A stretch of DNA of 64,000 nucleotides. It comes from Longimicrobiales bacterium (GTDB lineage Bacteria; Gemmatimonadota; Gemmatimonadetes; Longimicrobiales; Gaopeijiaceae). Within the stretch, counting starts at the first letter, position 1. Every line of letters begins with the position of its first letter. The notes beneath the pieces were generated by a model. It did no database searches. It had not been told where the DNA came from and saw nothing but the letters and a program-made list of their open reading frames with translations. Location of the stretch: contig JANQDZ010000024.1 in NCBI GenBank assembly GCA_028278645.1, forward strand, positions 1-64,000. Direction: 5' to 3'. Position numbers and translations under genes: made by a program. This document shows, piece by piece, positions 8,436 to 17,084 of the stretch.

Positions 8436-9677
8436 ATGAACACCTTCGACCTGGTCGCCCTCCTGGTGACCCTTGCGGCAGTGTTCGGGTGGACCAACCA
8501 CCGGTTCCTCAGGCTTCCAGCGACCATAGGACTCCTGGTCCTGTCCATGATCTTCACCCTGGCCCTCGTGGCCCTTGGGAAAGCAGGGATCGCCGACCTC
8601 GGGTTCCTGGTGGCAGCCCTGGAGGCGGTGGATCTGGACGAGGCCCTCCTTAAGGGAATGCTGGGGGCACTGCTATTTGCCGGAGCCCTCCACATCAACC
8701 TCGACGACCTCCGGGAAAACAAATGGGTGATTTCCCTCCTGGCATCGGCCGGTGTAATCACCTCGACATTCCTGGTGGGCTCGTGTGCCTGGTGGCTGTT
8801 CGGCTGGCTGGGCCTCGAGGTCCCGTTCCTCGTGTGCCTGGTCTTCGGCGCCCTCATCTCTCCGACGGATCCTATTGCCGTGGGGGCGATCCTGCGGAAG
8901 GCCGGGGTGCCAAAGTCCCTTCTTGTGAAGATCACCGGAGAATCACTGTTCAACGATGGTGTCGGCGTGGTCCTCTTCCTGGTGATCGTCGAGGTGGCGG
9001 GGCTCGGGCAGGGGCATGGGGGGGTCACCCCTCCCCAGGTCCTGAAACTCCTGGGCATTGAAGTTGTTGGCGGGTTCCTTTTCGGGGGGATCCTGGGGTG
9101 GGTGGTGTACCGGATGCTAAAGGCGGTGGATGCCTACCAGGTCGAGATACTCCTGACTCTGGCCCTGGTTACCGGTGGGTATGCTCTGGCCCAGGCCCTC
9201 CATGTCTCGGGGCCTTTGGCCATGGTCGTGGCGGGTCTCCTTATCGGGAATCGCGGCCGCGCCCTCGCCATGTCGGAGCGGACGGTCCAGCGCCTAGACT
9301 CTTTTTGGGAATTGTCCGACGACTTCCTGAACTCGGTCCTCTTCGTCATGATCGGCATCGAGGTCCTGATTCTCGACCTGGCCCCCGGGTTTCTCCTGGC
9401 CGGGATCATGGCGATCCCGCTGATCCTTGGGGCTCGGTTTGTCAGCGTGGGCTTCCCGGTCCGCCTCCTGAAGCGGTTTCGGAGTTTCAGCCCCCATGCC
9501 GTCAAGATCCTGACGTGGTCGGGCCTCAGGGGAGGAATCTCCGTGGCTTTGGCCCTCTCCTTGCCTCAGGGGGAATACCGGGACCTGCTGGTGGCTGTAA
9601 CTTACGTGGTCGTGACGTTCTCCATCGTGGTACAGGGGCTGACGGTGGGACCCCTGGCCCGGAAGCTGGCCGGGTGA
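8436..9677 (+). CDS. CPA1 family Na+(K+)/H+ antiporter
   Basis: A 413-residue membrane protein with about 12 hydrophobic segments. It carries the two hallmark motifs of CPA1/NhaP exchangers: FGALISPTDPIAVGAILR (the discontinuous helix) and GESLFNDGVGVVLF, whose Asn-Asp pair binds the cation. A conserved arginine segment WSGLRGGISVALAL lies near the C-terminus. It exchanges Na+ or K+ for protons across the inner membrane for pH and salt homeostasis. There is no long C-terminal regulatory tail. The ATG at 8436 has no ribosome site but lies 5 bases after a -10-like CATAAT. Confidence 0.92.
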   Translation: MNTFDLVALLVTLAAVFGWTNHRFLRLPATIGLLVLSMIFTLALVALGKAGIADLGFLVAALEAVDLDEALLKGMLGALLFAGALHINLDDLRENKWVISLLASAGVITSTFLVGSCAWWLFGWLGLEVPFLVCLVFGALISPTDPIAVGAILRKAGVPKSLLVKITGESLFNDGVGVVLFLVIVEVAGLGQGHGGVTPPQVLKLLGIEVVGGFLFGGILGWVVYRMLKAVDAYQVEILLTLALVTGGYALAQALHVSGPLAMVVAGLLIGNRGRALAMSERTVQRLDSFWELSDDFLNSVLFVMIGIEVLILDLAPGFLLAGIMAIPLILGARFVSVGFPVRLLKRFRSFSPHAVKILTWSGLRGGISVALALSLPQGEYRDLLVAVTYVVVTFSIVVQGLTVGPLARKLAG

Positions 9678-9816
9678 ACTCGGGATCCACAAAACCCTTG
9701 CCCTCGCGATCCCCCTTTCCTACCGTGCGGGCTCGCCGAACCAGAAAGCTTTGAAACCGCCCATCGGACACCCGAAGGGCGGGAATACTCAAATAGGAAA
9801 AAGAGGGAACCAAGCA

Positions 9817-10209
9817 ATGCTGATCCGACGATATGGCGCTCGATTCCATTCAGTCTCCATCGACTTCGATCCTGCGGCTATGACGGAAGTTGGGTTTCGC
9901 AGGGACGGAAACAGGGAGTGGGATGCCGAGGAATTCCTGACCGCCCACCAGATGATTCGTGAGGTGGAGATCATGGCTGAGGCTTCCGATGTGGTGCAGG
10001 AAGCCGCCGAACGCGTGATGTTGGCCTCTCTGGAGGAGAAAGTGGCCGAAGTCCTATCCGGCCTGGAAGAGGGCCAGTTTCTCAGTGTCGAGAGCAAGAC
10101 CGGCGTGGACTATCCCCGGACTCGGTACGATCGACCCACCACCGGAGACAGAGAATTCACCTACACCCTGGACAAACCTCTCCGGTTGGGGATCTGGGCT
10201 CCCAAGTAG
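9817..10209 (+). CDS. hypothetical cytosolic protein
   Basis: A 130-residue soluble protein with no signal or membrane segment. The N-terminus is beta-like (MLIRRYGARFHSVSIDFD), the middle is a long acidic helix (AEEFLTAHQMIREVEIMAEA continuing through VVQEAAERVMLASLEEKVAEVL), and the C-terminus is YTYLDK-like beta (TYTLDKPLRLGIWAPK). I recognise no family. GAGGG about 10 bases upstream supports the ATG at 9817; an in-frame extension to 9751 lacks a ribosome site. It lies alone between the antiporter and the convergent AI-2E-type permease. Confidence 0.6.
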   Translation: MLIRRYGARFHSVSIDFDPAAMTEVGFRRDGNREWDAEEFLTAHQMIREVEIMAEASDVVQEAAERVMLASLEEKVAEVLSGLEEGQFLSVESKTGVDYPRTRYDRPTTGDREFTYTLDKPLRLGIWAPK

Positions 10210-10259
10210 AGGGACCCGAGGCCGCCCCGGACCCCGCCCCGGAGCATCCAGGATAGAAA

Positions 10260-11357
10260 TCAGGCCGGTTTCACGTCCGGAAGCACGTCGCGGAAGGCCT
10301 CGCCGTAGAGCTCCCAGACGGTGAGGAAAAGGGCCGCGATGATGGGGCCAATGACCACTCCCAGGGCGCCGTACACCCCGATACCACCCAGCGTGCTCAA
10401 GAGCACAAGTAGATCGGGCATCTTTGTGTCCTTCCCCACCAGGATGGGCCTGAGGATGTTATCCGACGATCCCACCACGATCCCGCACCAGATCAGAAGG
10501 CCGATCCCGGCGAACACCTGACTTGTGGCCAGGAGGTAGATCACCGCCGGAATCCAGACAAAGGCTGCTCCCACCGCGGGAATGATGGAGAGGACGGCCA
10601 TGATGGTCCCCCAGAAAATGGCTCCATCAATTCCCACCACCGCGAAGGCCAAGCCTGCCAGGGTCCCTTGGATCACGCCGATAACCAAGGTGCCTTTGAG
10701 CGTCGCTCGGGTGACCGATACAAACCGGGCAACCAACCGGTCCTCCTGATCGGACTCCAGCGGCACCAGGTACATGATCCGCTCCAACGTTTCCTTCCCG
10801 GTGCGGAGGAAGAAGTAGTTGGCGTAGAGCATTATGCAGAGTTGGAAAATGAAGTTGACGGTGCCCCGTGTCGCGGATGCCAGGCCGCTGACCAGGAACC
10901 CTCCGATCATTCCGGCGATCTCCCCGAGTTTCGCCAGTATGACTTCCCGCTCCGGGATCATGTCACCCACGAGGGGGAGCCCCCTTGCCCAGTTTCCGAG
11001 CCAGAGCTCGACGGCTCCAGGGTTCTCTGCCTGGTCTTGGATCCAGGGGCCGACGGACTCACTGACGTTCAGGGCCTCGCTGGCGAGCATCCCCACAAAA
11101 AAAATGGCTGGGCCAATGATCAGCAGTAGGATGGCGAGGACGGTGAGAACGGCCGAGGTGATCTCTCTGCCCCGGGTTTTCTTGACCAGCCATAGGTAGA
11201 ACGGCCTTGTCATACCGGCGAAGATGGCGGCCATAAGCACCGAGATGATGAACGGCTCCACCACCCGGTAAAACCCGACCGTGATGATCAGTGCCAGTGC
11301 GAGGAGGAACCACCTCTGTAGGTTGGGGGAGGCTTTCACCTCGGTTTTCTGACTCAT
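10260..11357 (-). CDS. AI-2E/PerM family membrane permease
   Basis: A 365-residue inner-membrane protein of the AI-2E transporter family (UPF0118/PerM). It shows the family layout: three early hydrophobic segments (RWFLLALALIITVGFYRVVE, FIISVLMAAIFAGMTRP, an ILLLIIGPAIFF stretch), a large soluble loop with amphipathic helices at about 95-145, then paired helices with GVIQGTLAGLAFAVVGIDGA and PAVGAAFVWIPAVIYLL, and a C-terminal GALGVVIGPIIAALFLTVW. Members have been tied to AI-2 export, Na+/H+ exchange or unknown solutes, so the substrate is open. AGGAAAGG precedes the ATG. Divergent from threonine aldolase. Confidence 0.88.
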   Translation of the reverse strand: MSQKTEVKASPNLQRWFLLALALIITVGFYRVVEPFIISVLMAAIFAGMTRPFYLWLVKKTRGREITSAVLTVLAILLLIIGPAIFFVGMLASEALNVSESVGPWIQDQAENPGAVELWLGNWARGLPLVGDMIPEREVILAKLGEIAGMIGGFLVSGLASATRGTVNFIFQLCIMLYANYFFLRTGKETLERIMYLVPLESDQEDRLVARFVSVTRATLKGTLVIGVIQGTLAGLAFAVVGIDGAIFWGTIMAVLSIIPAVGAAFVWIPAVIYLLATSQVFAGIGLLIWCGIVVGSSDNILRPILVGKDTKMPDLLVLLSTLGGIGVYGALGVVIGPIIAALFLTVWELYGEAFRDVLPDVKPA

Positions 11358-11553
11358 GGCGGGCCTTTCCTATGCATATCCGGAGACAGCGGGTCCTCGG
11401 GGGTGGCTGGCCCAAACTGCGAAGGTCCAGGAGCGCGGACAAGCTTCGGGCTGGGTCACCCCCCCGCTCCGGCGAGCCCTCGATTCACGATGCTTTCGGA
11501 GGGGGGAGGGTTTAGATTGGTCCCCCTAACCCGGATGCGAACAGGACACGAAC

Positions 11554-12585
11554 ATGATCAATCTTCGAAGTGATACGGTTTCCAAACCCACCGACGAAAT
11601 GCGACGGGCCATGGCCGAGGCGGAGGTTGGAGACGATTACTACCGAGAGGACCCGACGGTCATCGCCCTCGAGGAGAAGGCGGCCGAACTTTTTGGAAAA
11701 GAAGCGGCGATGTTCGTGTTCAGCGCCACCATGTCCAATGTGGTGTCGGTCCTTTCCCATACGAGGCGTGGGCAGTCCATTATCCTTGAAGAGCTCTCCC
11801 ACATCTACAACAACGAGGCCGGCTTCCTCTCTGCGTTCGGGGGGCTCACGCCGAGAACAGTGAAGGGTGACCGAGGACGAATGACACCCGAACAGGTCGA
11901 GGCTGCGGTCTTTCCTACGGCCGTCCTTCATCCCCAGACCAGCCTCCTCTGTCTCGAGAACACACATAACCACGCGGGGGGCACCTGCCTCTCCCTGGAA
12001 CAGACCAAGGCCCTGACCGATACAGCCCGAAAGCACGGATTAAAAGTCCATCTGGACGGAGCCAGGATCTTCAACTCCTCGGTGGCCCAAGGGGTCCCGG
12101 TCAGCGAGCTCACCGGTGAGGCGGACAGTGTCACCGTTTGCCTCACCAAAGGATTAGGCAGTCCGGTCGGGGCCATCTGTCTCGGGTCGGAGGACTTCGT
12201 GGAAGAGGCGCGCAGGTGGAGGCAGGCTGCAGGTGGAGGCATGAGGCAGGCGGGAGTCGTTGCTGCGGCTGGGATCGTGGCCCTGGATAACATGGTGGAG
12301 CGCCTCGCCGAAGATCATGCCAACGCCCGTTTATTGGCGACCCGTTTGGGGGAGGCGGGTTTGGAGCTGGATTGCCCGCCGGGGGAGGTGGAGACGAACA
12401 TCATCTTCGCGACCATCCCCTCCGACCTCATGGACGCCGACAGGTTTGTGGAGGAATGGGCTCGGGAGGGTGTGAGCGTGAATCCCGCGAGAGACCGCCG
12501 AATTCGACTCATCACGCACCATAACATCAGCGCCGACGACATCGAGGCCGCCGGCGCTGCCGCTAGGAGAGTTTTGGGCCGCTAG
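11554..12585 (+). CDS. ltaE: low-specificity L-threonine aldolase
   Basis: A 343-residue fold-type I PLP enzyme that cleaves L-threonine/L-allo-threonine to glycine and acetaldehyde. The start INLRSDTVSKPTDEMRRAM and VGDDYYREDPTV are family signatures. HLDGARIFNS holds the PLP-pyridine aspartate and CLTKGLGSPVGA the Schiff-base lysine K199. LENTHNHAGGT contributes active-site histidine. Full length relative to E. coli LtaE (about 333 residues). AGGAC lies about 8 bases before the ATG. The TAG stop is the first part of a repeated hairpin (12583-12632). Confidence 0.93.
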   Translation: MINLRSDTVSKPTDEMRRAMAEAEVGDDYYREDPTVIALEEKAAELFGKEAAMFVFSATMSNVVSVLSHTRRGQSIILEELSHIYNNEAGFLSAFGGLTPRTVKGDRGRMTPEQVEAAVFPTAVLHPQTSLLCLENTHNHAGGTCLSLEQTKALTDTARKHGLKVHLDGARIFNSSVAQGVPVSELTGEADSVTVCLTKGLGSPVGAICLGSEDFVEEARRWRQAAGGGMRQAGVVAAAGIVALDNMVERLAEDHANARLLATRLGEAGLELDCPPGEVETNIIFATIPSDLMDADRFVEEWAREGVSVNPARDRRIRLITHHNISADDIEAAGAAARRVLGR

Positions 12586-12632
12586 AAGGGTGTTGCGGTA
12601 CCGTGGCTCGCCCCCTTATGGCAGCACCCTTC
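12583..12632. repeat. short hairpin copy of the dispersed palindromic repeat
   Basis: GAAGGGTGTTGC at 12585-12596 pairs with GCAGCACCCTTC at 12621-12632 (11 of 12 positions, the other a G.T), enclosing 24 bases that include CTCGCCCCCTTA, a match to the right end of the 24.7-kb element. It starts at the TAG stop of threonine aldolase. It may serve as a terminator between two convergent genes, although no T run follows. Confidence 0.6.
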
Positions 12633-12675
12633 AAAGCCAGGTCCTGGCCGCCGATCCCGGCCCTCACCCTACCCT

Positions 12676-13797
12676 CTAGAACCTGACCTGCAGCACCGTC
12701 TGGAGGCGTTTGTCGATCTCCTGGTCCAGGTCGTCCCATTTCCGCCGGTCGAAATCGATGAGGAGGAGGTTCCTCCCGCCGAAATCGTAGCCGATGCCGA
12801 AATGGGCACGGGTGAAACTCAAATCCCTACTCTCCGGCCTCCGGTTGAAGTCATCCCACCCCCCGACGAGTCTCCAATGGGGCCCGATCTTGTATTCTCC
12901 GAAAAAAGACACACCGTCGTACTCGTGGGCCTCCTCCGGAACGGTCAATTCGAACCAGGTCCCTTTTTGGTTTCCTTCGCCCGTCACGTACTGACCGGTG
13001 ACAGTTCCGTCGGCGAACTGATAGGAGGCCGTGAGGTTGTAGACCTTGTAGTCCGGAGTTTCCTGAGGGAGGCCCTCTCGGTTTCCTTCACCCAGGATGG
13101 CCAAACCGGAGAGCTGGAACCCGGGTATGACGTCGGGCAGCGGCCGCAGCGTCAGGCGGCCCTGGACCACTTTGTCCTCGTTCTTTTCCTTGGCGCTGTA
13201 CCCGCCCCCGTTGTACACGCCCACTGCCCAGCTTCCGTACTTTCCGGGGTAGTAGCCGCTTACTTCGGCCTGATATTCGTCGGTCAGCTCCCCGCCAAAG
13301 CCCCCGGCCAGGGTCACCCCGATATCTGCGGAGTTGAACAGACCGGACCGCTCCATGAACATCTTGTCCCGCATCCGGTAGAGGTTGACCTTCTGCTCGA
13401 AGTCGAGCCAGGCCATGTGGACGATTCCGGCTTCCAGATTCACATCGCTCAAGGCGCCCCAATCGCCAAAGTCGAATTTTCCGTAGGCATACTTCAGCCG
13501 GACCTTCATGTCGCCGGTGTCGTCCTGGCGCGCATCCATGGTGATCCGAGCCGAGAAGTTCGGGAGGATTTTCACCTTGGACGTGAAGTAGGACCTCGTC
13601 ACGGCGAACTTGCTGAAGTCCTCTCCCCCGCTCTCTCCCGTCTGGTAGGTGAGGTAGAACAGACCTTCGAAGTCGAACTGAGGGAGCTCGTCGGCTGCAC
13701 CGGTGTCGGCTTGCTGGGCGGCGGCCTGGGTTCCGGCCGTCAAAAGGAAAAGGAGGAGAAAAGCGAGACTCTGTCTGATACGCCTGGTCTTCGTCAC
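12676..13797 (-). CDS. OprO/OprP-like outer-membrane porin
   Basis: A 373-residue exported beta-barrel. After a signal peptide (RQSLAFLLLFLLTAGTQAAAQ) come strands with aromatic girdle residues: FDFEGLFYLTYQTG, FAVTRSYFTSKVKI, SARITMDARQDD, YAYGKFDFG, AEVSGYYPGKYGSWAVGVYN and a terminal LQTVLQVRF with C-terminal Phe, the outer-membrane sorting signal. The layout matches the OprP/phosphate-selective porin superfamily. GTG at 13797 is preferred because it starts the signal peptide; a TTG at 13920 gives a longer form. Upstream DNA holds 11-bp-periodic GTNAC repeats like those before the Na/Pi symporter, which supports phosphate-linked regulation. Confidence 0.72.
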   Translation of the reverse strand: MTKTRRIRQSLAFLLLFLLTAGTQAAAQQADTGAADELPQFDFEGLFYLTYQTGESGGEDFSKFAVTRSYFTSKVKILPNFSARITMDARQDDTGDMKVRLKYAYGKFDFGDWGALSDVNLEAGIVHMAWLDFEQKVNLYRMRDKMFMERSGLFNSADIGVTLAGGFGGELTDEYQAEVSGYYPGKYGSWAVGVYNGGGYSAKEKNEDKVVQGRLTLRPLPDVIPGFQLSGLAILGEGNREGLPQETPDYKVYNLTASYQFADGTVTGQYVTGEGNQKGTWFELTVPEEAHEYDGVSFFGEYKIGPHWRLVGGWDDFNRRPESRDLSFTRAHFGIGYDFGGRNLLLIDFDRRKWDDLDQEIDKRLQTVLQVRF

Positions 13798-13948
13798 TGA
13801 ATGTCCGTCCGTGGCTTTATGGCCTCGAGGGCGCTGTGTCGAGTAAGGCCCGATGGGTAGGATCCGCCGGGCCTTTGTCTTAGTCGCGGGGAAGCTACGG
13901 ATGGGAGCCCCCTCCGACAAAGGCCCCGGTCACCCCTTTGTAACACCT

Positions 13949-13975
13949 TTTACTGCACCGTGACTGAGACGTTAC
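13949..13975 (-). promoter_or_regulatory. PHO-box-like direct repeats, set 1
   Basis: TTTAC at 13949, GTGAC at 13960 and GTTAC at 13971 recur every 11 bases; on the minus strand they read GTAAC, GTCAC, GTAAA. An 11-base period of GTNAC elements is the architecture of PhoB/OmpR-family binding sites. The box is about 150 bases upstream of the porin start. Confidence 0.4.
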
Positions 13976-14014
13976 CGAAATGAGTGGTTTGGGGGGACGT
14001 TCCCGAGGTGGGCC

Positions 14015-14041
14015 GTGACCGAAGGGTTACGGTGGTGTAAC
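14015..14041 (-). promoter_or_regulatory. PHO-box-like direct repeats, set 2
   Basis: GTGAC at 14015, GTTAC at 14026 and GTAAC at 14037 again have an 11-base period. Bases 14013-14032 match 13958-13977 at 15 of 20 positions, so the set is duplicated 55 bases away. The last two elements also form an inverted repeat GTTAC-N6-GTAAC. Likely response-regulator site; which divergent gene it serves is unclear. Confidence 0.4.
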
Positions 14042-14155
14042 GGGCCGGGTTGCCGTTGGCTGAGTGCTCAGGCCTCCCTCTCCACGAGAACGACTGGGCT
14101 CCGGCCAATCGCCCAGGAGGCCTCCTCAGGACCGGGGGGAAAATGCCGGAACCAG

Positions 14156-14184
14156 TTGGCGAAATCCTTAATGTTGTTTACTAT
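14156..14184 (+). promoter_or_regulatory. promoter of the metal-uptake operon
   Basis: TTGGCG at 14156-14161 and TACTAT at 14179-14184 are separated by 17 bases in the most AT-rich stretch of the area. The ATG at 14192 begins 7 bases after the -10 hexamer, so the transcript may be leaderless. Confidence 0.45.
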
Positions 14185-14191
14185 ATGGCGC

Positions 14192-14542
14192 ATGGAGTGG
14201 TTCAGGGGGAGCCGAGAACACTGTCCAGCCCTGCCCGTGGCTGTGTTGGTGGCCCATTTGGCATTGGCCGCATGGATCCCTGTGGCCCACTCTTTCTATC
14301 ATCGATGGGAAGAGCTTGTCCCAAGTCCTGCCCAACCGGGCGGAGGCGACGCCGACGTACCGGTGCTGGCTTCCACCTGCCCCGTGTGCTCGTCGGCCCT
14401 TGGCGCCAGCGCCACCGAGTCCCTGCCACTTTCCTTCCAGGTGTTCTCCCTTCCGGACCCGGCTTTTGACCCTGCCCCGTCCGGACCCCACGTGACCCTC
14501 CACATCACAGCGCACCTCCCGAGAGGGCCACCCCTCGCCTGA
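14192..14542 (+). CDS. small exported Cys/His protein, DUF2946-like
   Basis: A 116-residue protein with an N-terminal hydrophobic segment (LPVAVLVAHLALAAWIPVAHS) and then SFYHRW, a TCPVCSSAL cysteine pair, and a C-terminal PRGPPLA. Size, early helix, CxxC and the ending match small DUF2946-type proteins often encoded beside metal-uptake or TonB-receptor genes. Another small protein here (26562-26897) has the same plan and ends PRSPPLA. It is first in an operon with a porin, a ZnuA-like and a ZnuB-like protein, so a role in sensing or handling periplasmic Zn/Cu is plausible. The start at 14192 fits a leaderless promoter; ATG 14171 in frame is an alternative. Confidence 0.6.
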   Translation: MEWFRGSREHCPALPVAVLVAHLALAAWIPVAHSFYHRWEELVPSPAQPGGGDADVPVLASTCPVCSSALGASATESLPLSFQVFSLPDPAFDPAPSGPHVTLHITAHLPRGPPLA

Positions 14543-14627
14543 CTCTGTCCCAAGAGAACGAGTGCGGTGAACCCGGCCGGGGTAACCGGCCTGGTCCAGT
14601 CAAATCCCAAGTTCGGGCGAGGGTGAT

Positions 14628-15977
14628 ATGGGTCTTAAGAATTGTCTGATTTTTCTAGTGATTCTCCTCGGGCTCCAGGTATCTCTACCCGGCCCCCTGG
14701 ATGGCCAGCAAAACCGAAGAGGTCAGCAGAACCAGGGTAGGCAGGAGGTCGTCCAGCAGGACTCCCTGCTTCAACGAATCCAACGGCTGGAGGAAAGATT
14801 GGACTCCCTGGAGGTGGTGATCCGGGAGCTCCAAGGCGTGGCCGCGCCGGGTGGGGTGAGACGGCAGGCCAGGGAAAGGGCCGGTCGGGAGAGAACCCAG
14901 GTGCAGGACGAACTGGCCGCCCTTCGAGCTGCGGCCCGCGCCCGAGTTGCCGATGCCCCCCCTCCCGACACAACGACGGGTCCGACGGGCCTGAAATCTC
15001 TGAACCTCAATGACTTCAACCCCGAGATCAGCGTCAACGGGGACGTGATGTTCGTTGGGTTCGATCCGGGACCGCAGCGAAACAACGTGGACCTCAGGGA
15101 GTTCGCGGTTCAGTTCCAGGCCCCCCTTGATCCTTTCTCCCACGCCGTGTTCGCCTTTGCCGTAGGTGACGGGGGCTTCACCTTCGAAGAGGGCTATGCC
15201 TACTGGACCGGTTTGCCTGGGAACCTCCGGCTGGACGTGGGGAAGTTCCGGCAACAGATGGGGGAGCTGAACCGCTGGCACCTCCACGCCCAACCGGAAA
15301 CCAACTATGCGCTGGTCCTCCGGGAGTTTTTCGGGGACGACGGTTTAGTCGGAAACGGCCTGAGCCTCTACGGCACGATGCCCTTTCAGGCTCCCGGAGG
15401 AGGCGTTCATGAATTCTGGGCGCAGGCGACGAGAGCAGATGACGAGGTCTTCTTCATGGAGGGGGACCGGATGGCCTACATGGGTCATATCAACAACTTC
15501 TGGCAGGTATCCGATGCCACGTACTTTCAGGTCGGAGCCTCCGCCCTCTGGGGAGAGAACCCGGATGAGGACATGGATGGCCGGGTGTTTGGGGGAGATT
15601 TTCGTATCTCCTGGGTCCCGCCTGGCCGGTCCCTCCACAAGTCGTTCACCCTGAGGGGTGAGGGTTTTTGGGCCAAACGGACCATCGCCGACGAGACCAA
15701 CGAGAACTTCGGTGCGTACGTAAGCACGACCCTCCAGGTGAGCCAGCGCTGGAACCTGGGTGGTCGTTTTGACTGGGTCGAACCCCTGGCGCTGCCCGGA
15801 GAGCATATCTGGGCCATCGTTCCGCAAATCACCTATTGGCAGAGCGAGTGGGTCTTTTTGAGGGGGGAGCTCGGTGTGGAATCGATCCCTGGGCCCGACG
15901 GAGACCGGGAGACGAAGAGCATGTTCGGGATTCAGATCGTTTGGTCGTTGGGTCCCCACAAGCACGCGAACTACTAG
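14628..15977 (+). CDS. outer-membrane porin with N-terminal coiled coil, metal-uptake operon
   Basis: A 449-residue exported protein. A signal peptide (CLIFLVILLGLQVSLPG) is followed at about 30-110 by a Gln/Glu/Arg-rich coiled coil (SLLQRIQRLEERLDSLEVVI; later RERTQVQDELAALRAAARA), then a barrel: FVGFDPGPQRNNVDLREFAV, FAFAVGDGGFTFEEGYAYW, RLDVGKFRQQMGELNRWHLH, and strands to the end GIQIVWSLG. The coiled-coil-plus-barrel plan recalls trimeric OprP-like porins. It lies 9 bases before the ZnuA-like gene, so an outer-membrane channel for zinc or manganese is inferred. The last residues HKHANY add two histidines. Confidence 0.75.
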   Translation: MGLKNCLIFLVILLGLQVSLPGPLDGQQNRRGQQNQGRQEVVQQDSLLQRIQRLEERLDSLEVVIRELQGVAAPGGVRRQARERAGRERTQVQDELAALRAAARARVADAPPPDTTTGPTGLKSLNLNDFNPEISVNGDVMFVGFDPGPQRNNVDLREFAVQFQAPLDPFSHAVFAFAVGDGGFTFEEGYAYWTGLPGNLRLDVGKFRQQMGELNRWHLHAQPETNYALVLREFFGDDGLVGNGLSLYGTMPFQAPGGGVHEFWAQATRADDEVFFMEGDRMAYMGHINNFWQVSDATYFQVGASALWGENPDEDMDGRVFGGDFRISWVPPGRSLHKSFTLRGEGFWAKRTIADETNENFGAYVSTTLQVSQRWNLGGRFDWVEPLALPGEHIWAIVPQITYWQSEWVFLRGELGVESIPGPDGDRETKSMFGIQIVWSLGPHKHANY

Positions 15978-15986
15978 AGGTGGATC

Positions 15987-17063
15987 ATGAAGATTAGAGC
16001 ATACTCCGTGCGGATGGTATGGACAGCCGTTCTGGGCCTATTACTGGCGATCCCGGCTTTTCAGGTGGAGGCCCAGGAAAAAGTCCAGGTGGTGGCCTCC
16101 CTGACCACTTATGCTAATATCGCCCGAGAAATCGGTGGTGAGTTGGTGGAGGTCGTCTCCATAGCGGACGGGCGTGAGAACATCCACCATGTGCAGCCCA
16201 AACCCAGCTTCGTCCTGCAGGTGAAGCGTGCTGACATGCTCATCACCACCGGTTTGGACCTCGAGATGTGGCTGCCCTCTCTCCTGGACAAAGCGAACAA
16301 CACCGATGTGTCCAGCGGCCAGGCCGGGTTCGTGTCCGTTTCCCCCGGGGTAACCATGTTAGACGTCCCGGCGACTCTGAGCCGGACGGAAGGGGACACC
16401 CACAAGTTTGGGAACCACCACATCTGGACAGAGCCAGCCAACGCCGTGGTCATCGCCCGAAACATCCTGGCCGGGTTTAGGCGGGTGGACGCAACCAACG
16501 CCGACACCTATCAGGCCAACCACGATGCCTGGGTGGATCGCCTGATGCGTGCCTATGTGGGGGACGAACTCGCGGACCTCCTGGGCATCGATCTCATTCT
16601 CGACCTGGATCGGACCAACGAGCTCTGGGATTTTGTCAGCACCCAGGAATTCCAGGGCGCCCCGCTTATGGACCGGCTCGGTGGGTGGCTCCAACAAACA
16701 TTACCTATTCGAGATCAGGATATGATCTGCTACCACAAGCAGTGGAGTTACTTCACCCGGTCTTTCGGCGTAGAGTGTGCGATCTATGTCGAACCCAAGC
16801 CGGGGATTCCGCCCTCACCCAGGCACGTTGCAAAAGTCATCAATGACGTCCAGGAGATGAACGTCCCAGTCCTCCTGGCCGTGAATTACTACGACCAGGA
16901 CCAAATCCGCATGGTGGCGGAACGGACCGGCGCGGTCCCCGTCATTATCCCGATGAACGTTGAAGGTGCTCCGAACACAGAGACCTTCATCGACCTCGTA
17001 GACCTTTGGGTGAACGAGATCACCGAAGCCTTCGCTTCTCAGCGGCCAGGCGGCCGACTGTAA
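15987..17063 (+). CDS. znuA: metal ABC transporter substrate-binding protein, ZnuA/TroA-like
   Basis: A 358-residue periplasmic protein of cluster A-I. Residues 1-30 are a signal peptide. Candidate metal ligands are the histidines in ENIHHVQPKPS (H67/H68, with the family HxxxPxP pattern) and HKFGNHHIWTEP (H139, H144, H145), followed by CYHKQWSYF and a C-terminal acidic segment in VVIPMNVEG. The long His-rich loop of E. coli ZnuA is absent. It should capture Zn2+ or Mn2+ and deliver it to the permease encoded 21 bases downstream. AGGTGG precedes the ATG. Confidence 0.88.
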   Translation: MKIRAYSVRMVWTAVLGLLLAIPAFQVEAQEKVQVVASLTTYANIAREIGGELVEVVSIADGRENIHHVQPKPSFVLQVKRADMLITTGLDLEMWLPSLLDKANNTDVSSGQAGFVSVSPGVTMLDVPATLSRTEGDTHKFGNHHIWTEPANAVVIARNILAGFRRVDATNADTYQANHDAWVDRLMRAYVGDELADLLGIDLILDLDRTNELWDFVSTQEFQGAPLMDRLGGWLQQTLPIRDQDMICYHKQWSYFTRSFGVECAIYVEPKPGIPPSPRHVAKVINDVQEMNVPVLLAVNYYDQDQIRMVAERTGAVPVIIPMNVEGAPNTETFIDLVDLWVNEITEAFASQRPGGRL

Positions 17064-17084
17064 CTCTAACTCAGGCGCCTAGAG

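Larger units (their letters stand above)
13798..14155. other. divergent regulatory region
   Basis: About 360 bases between the OprP-like porin (minus) and the metal-uptake operon (plus). It holds two sets of 11-bp-spaced GTNAC repeats, described separately, and two perfect 12-bp palindromes at 14060-14071 (CTGAGTGCTCAG) and 14115-14126 (AGGAGGCCTCCT). No convincing gene is present. Confidence 0.45.
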
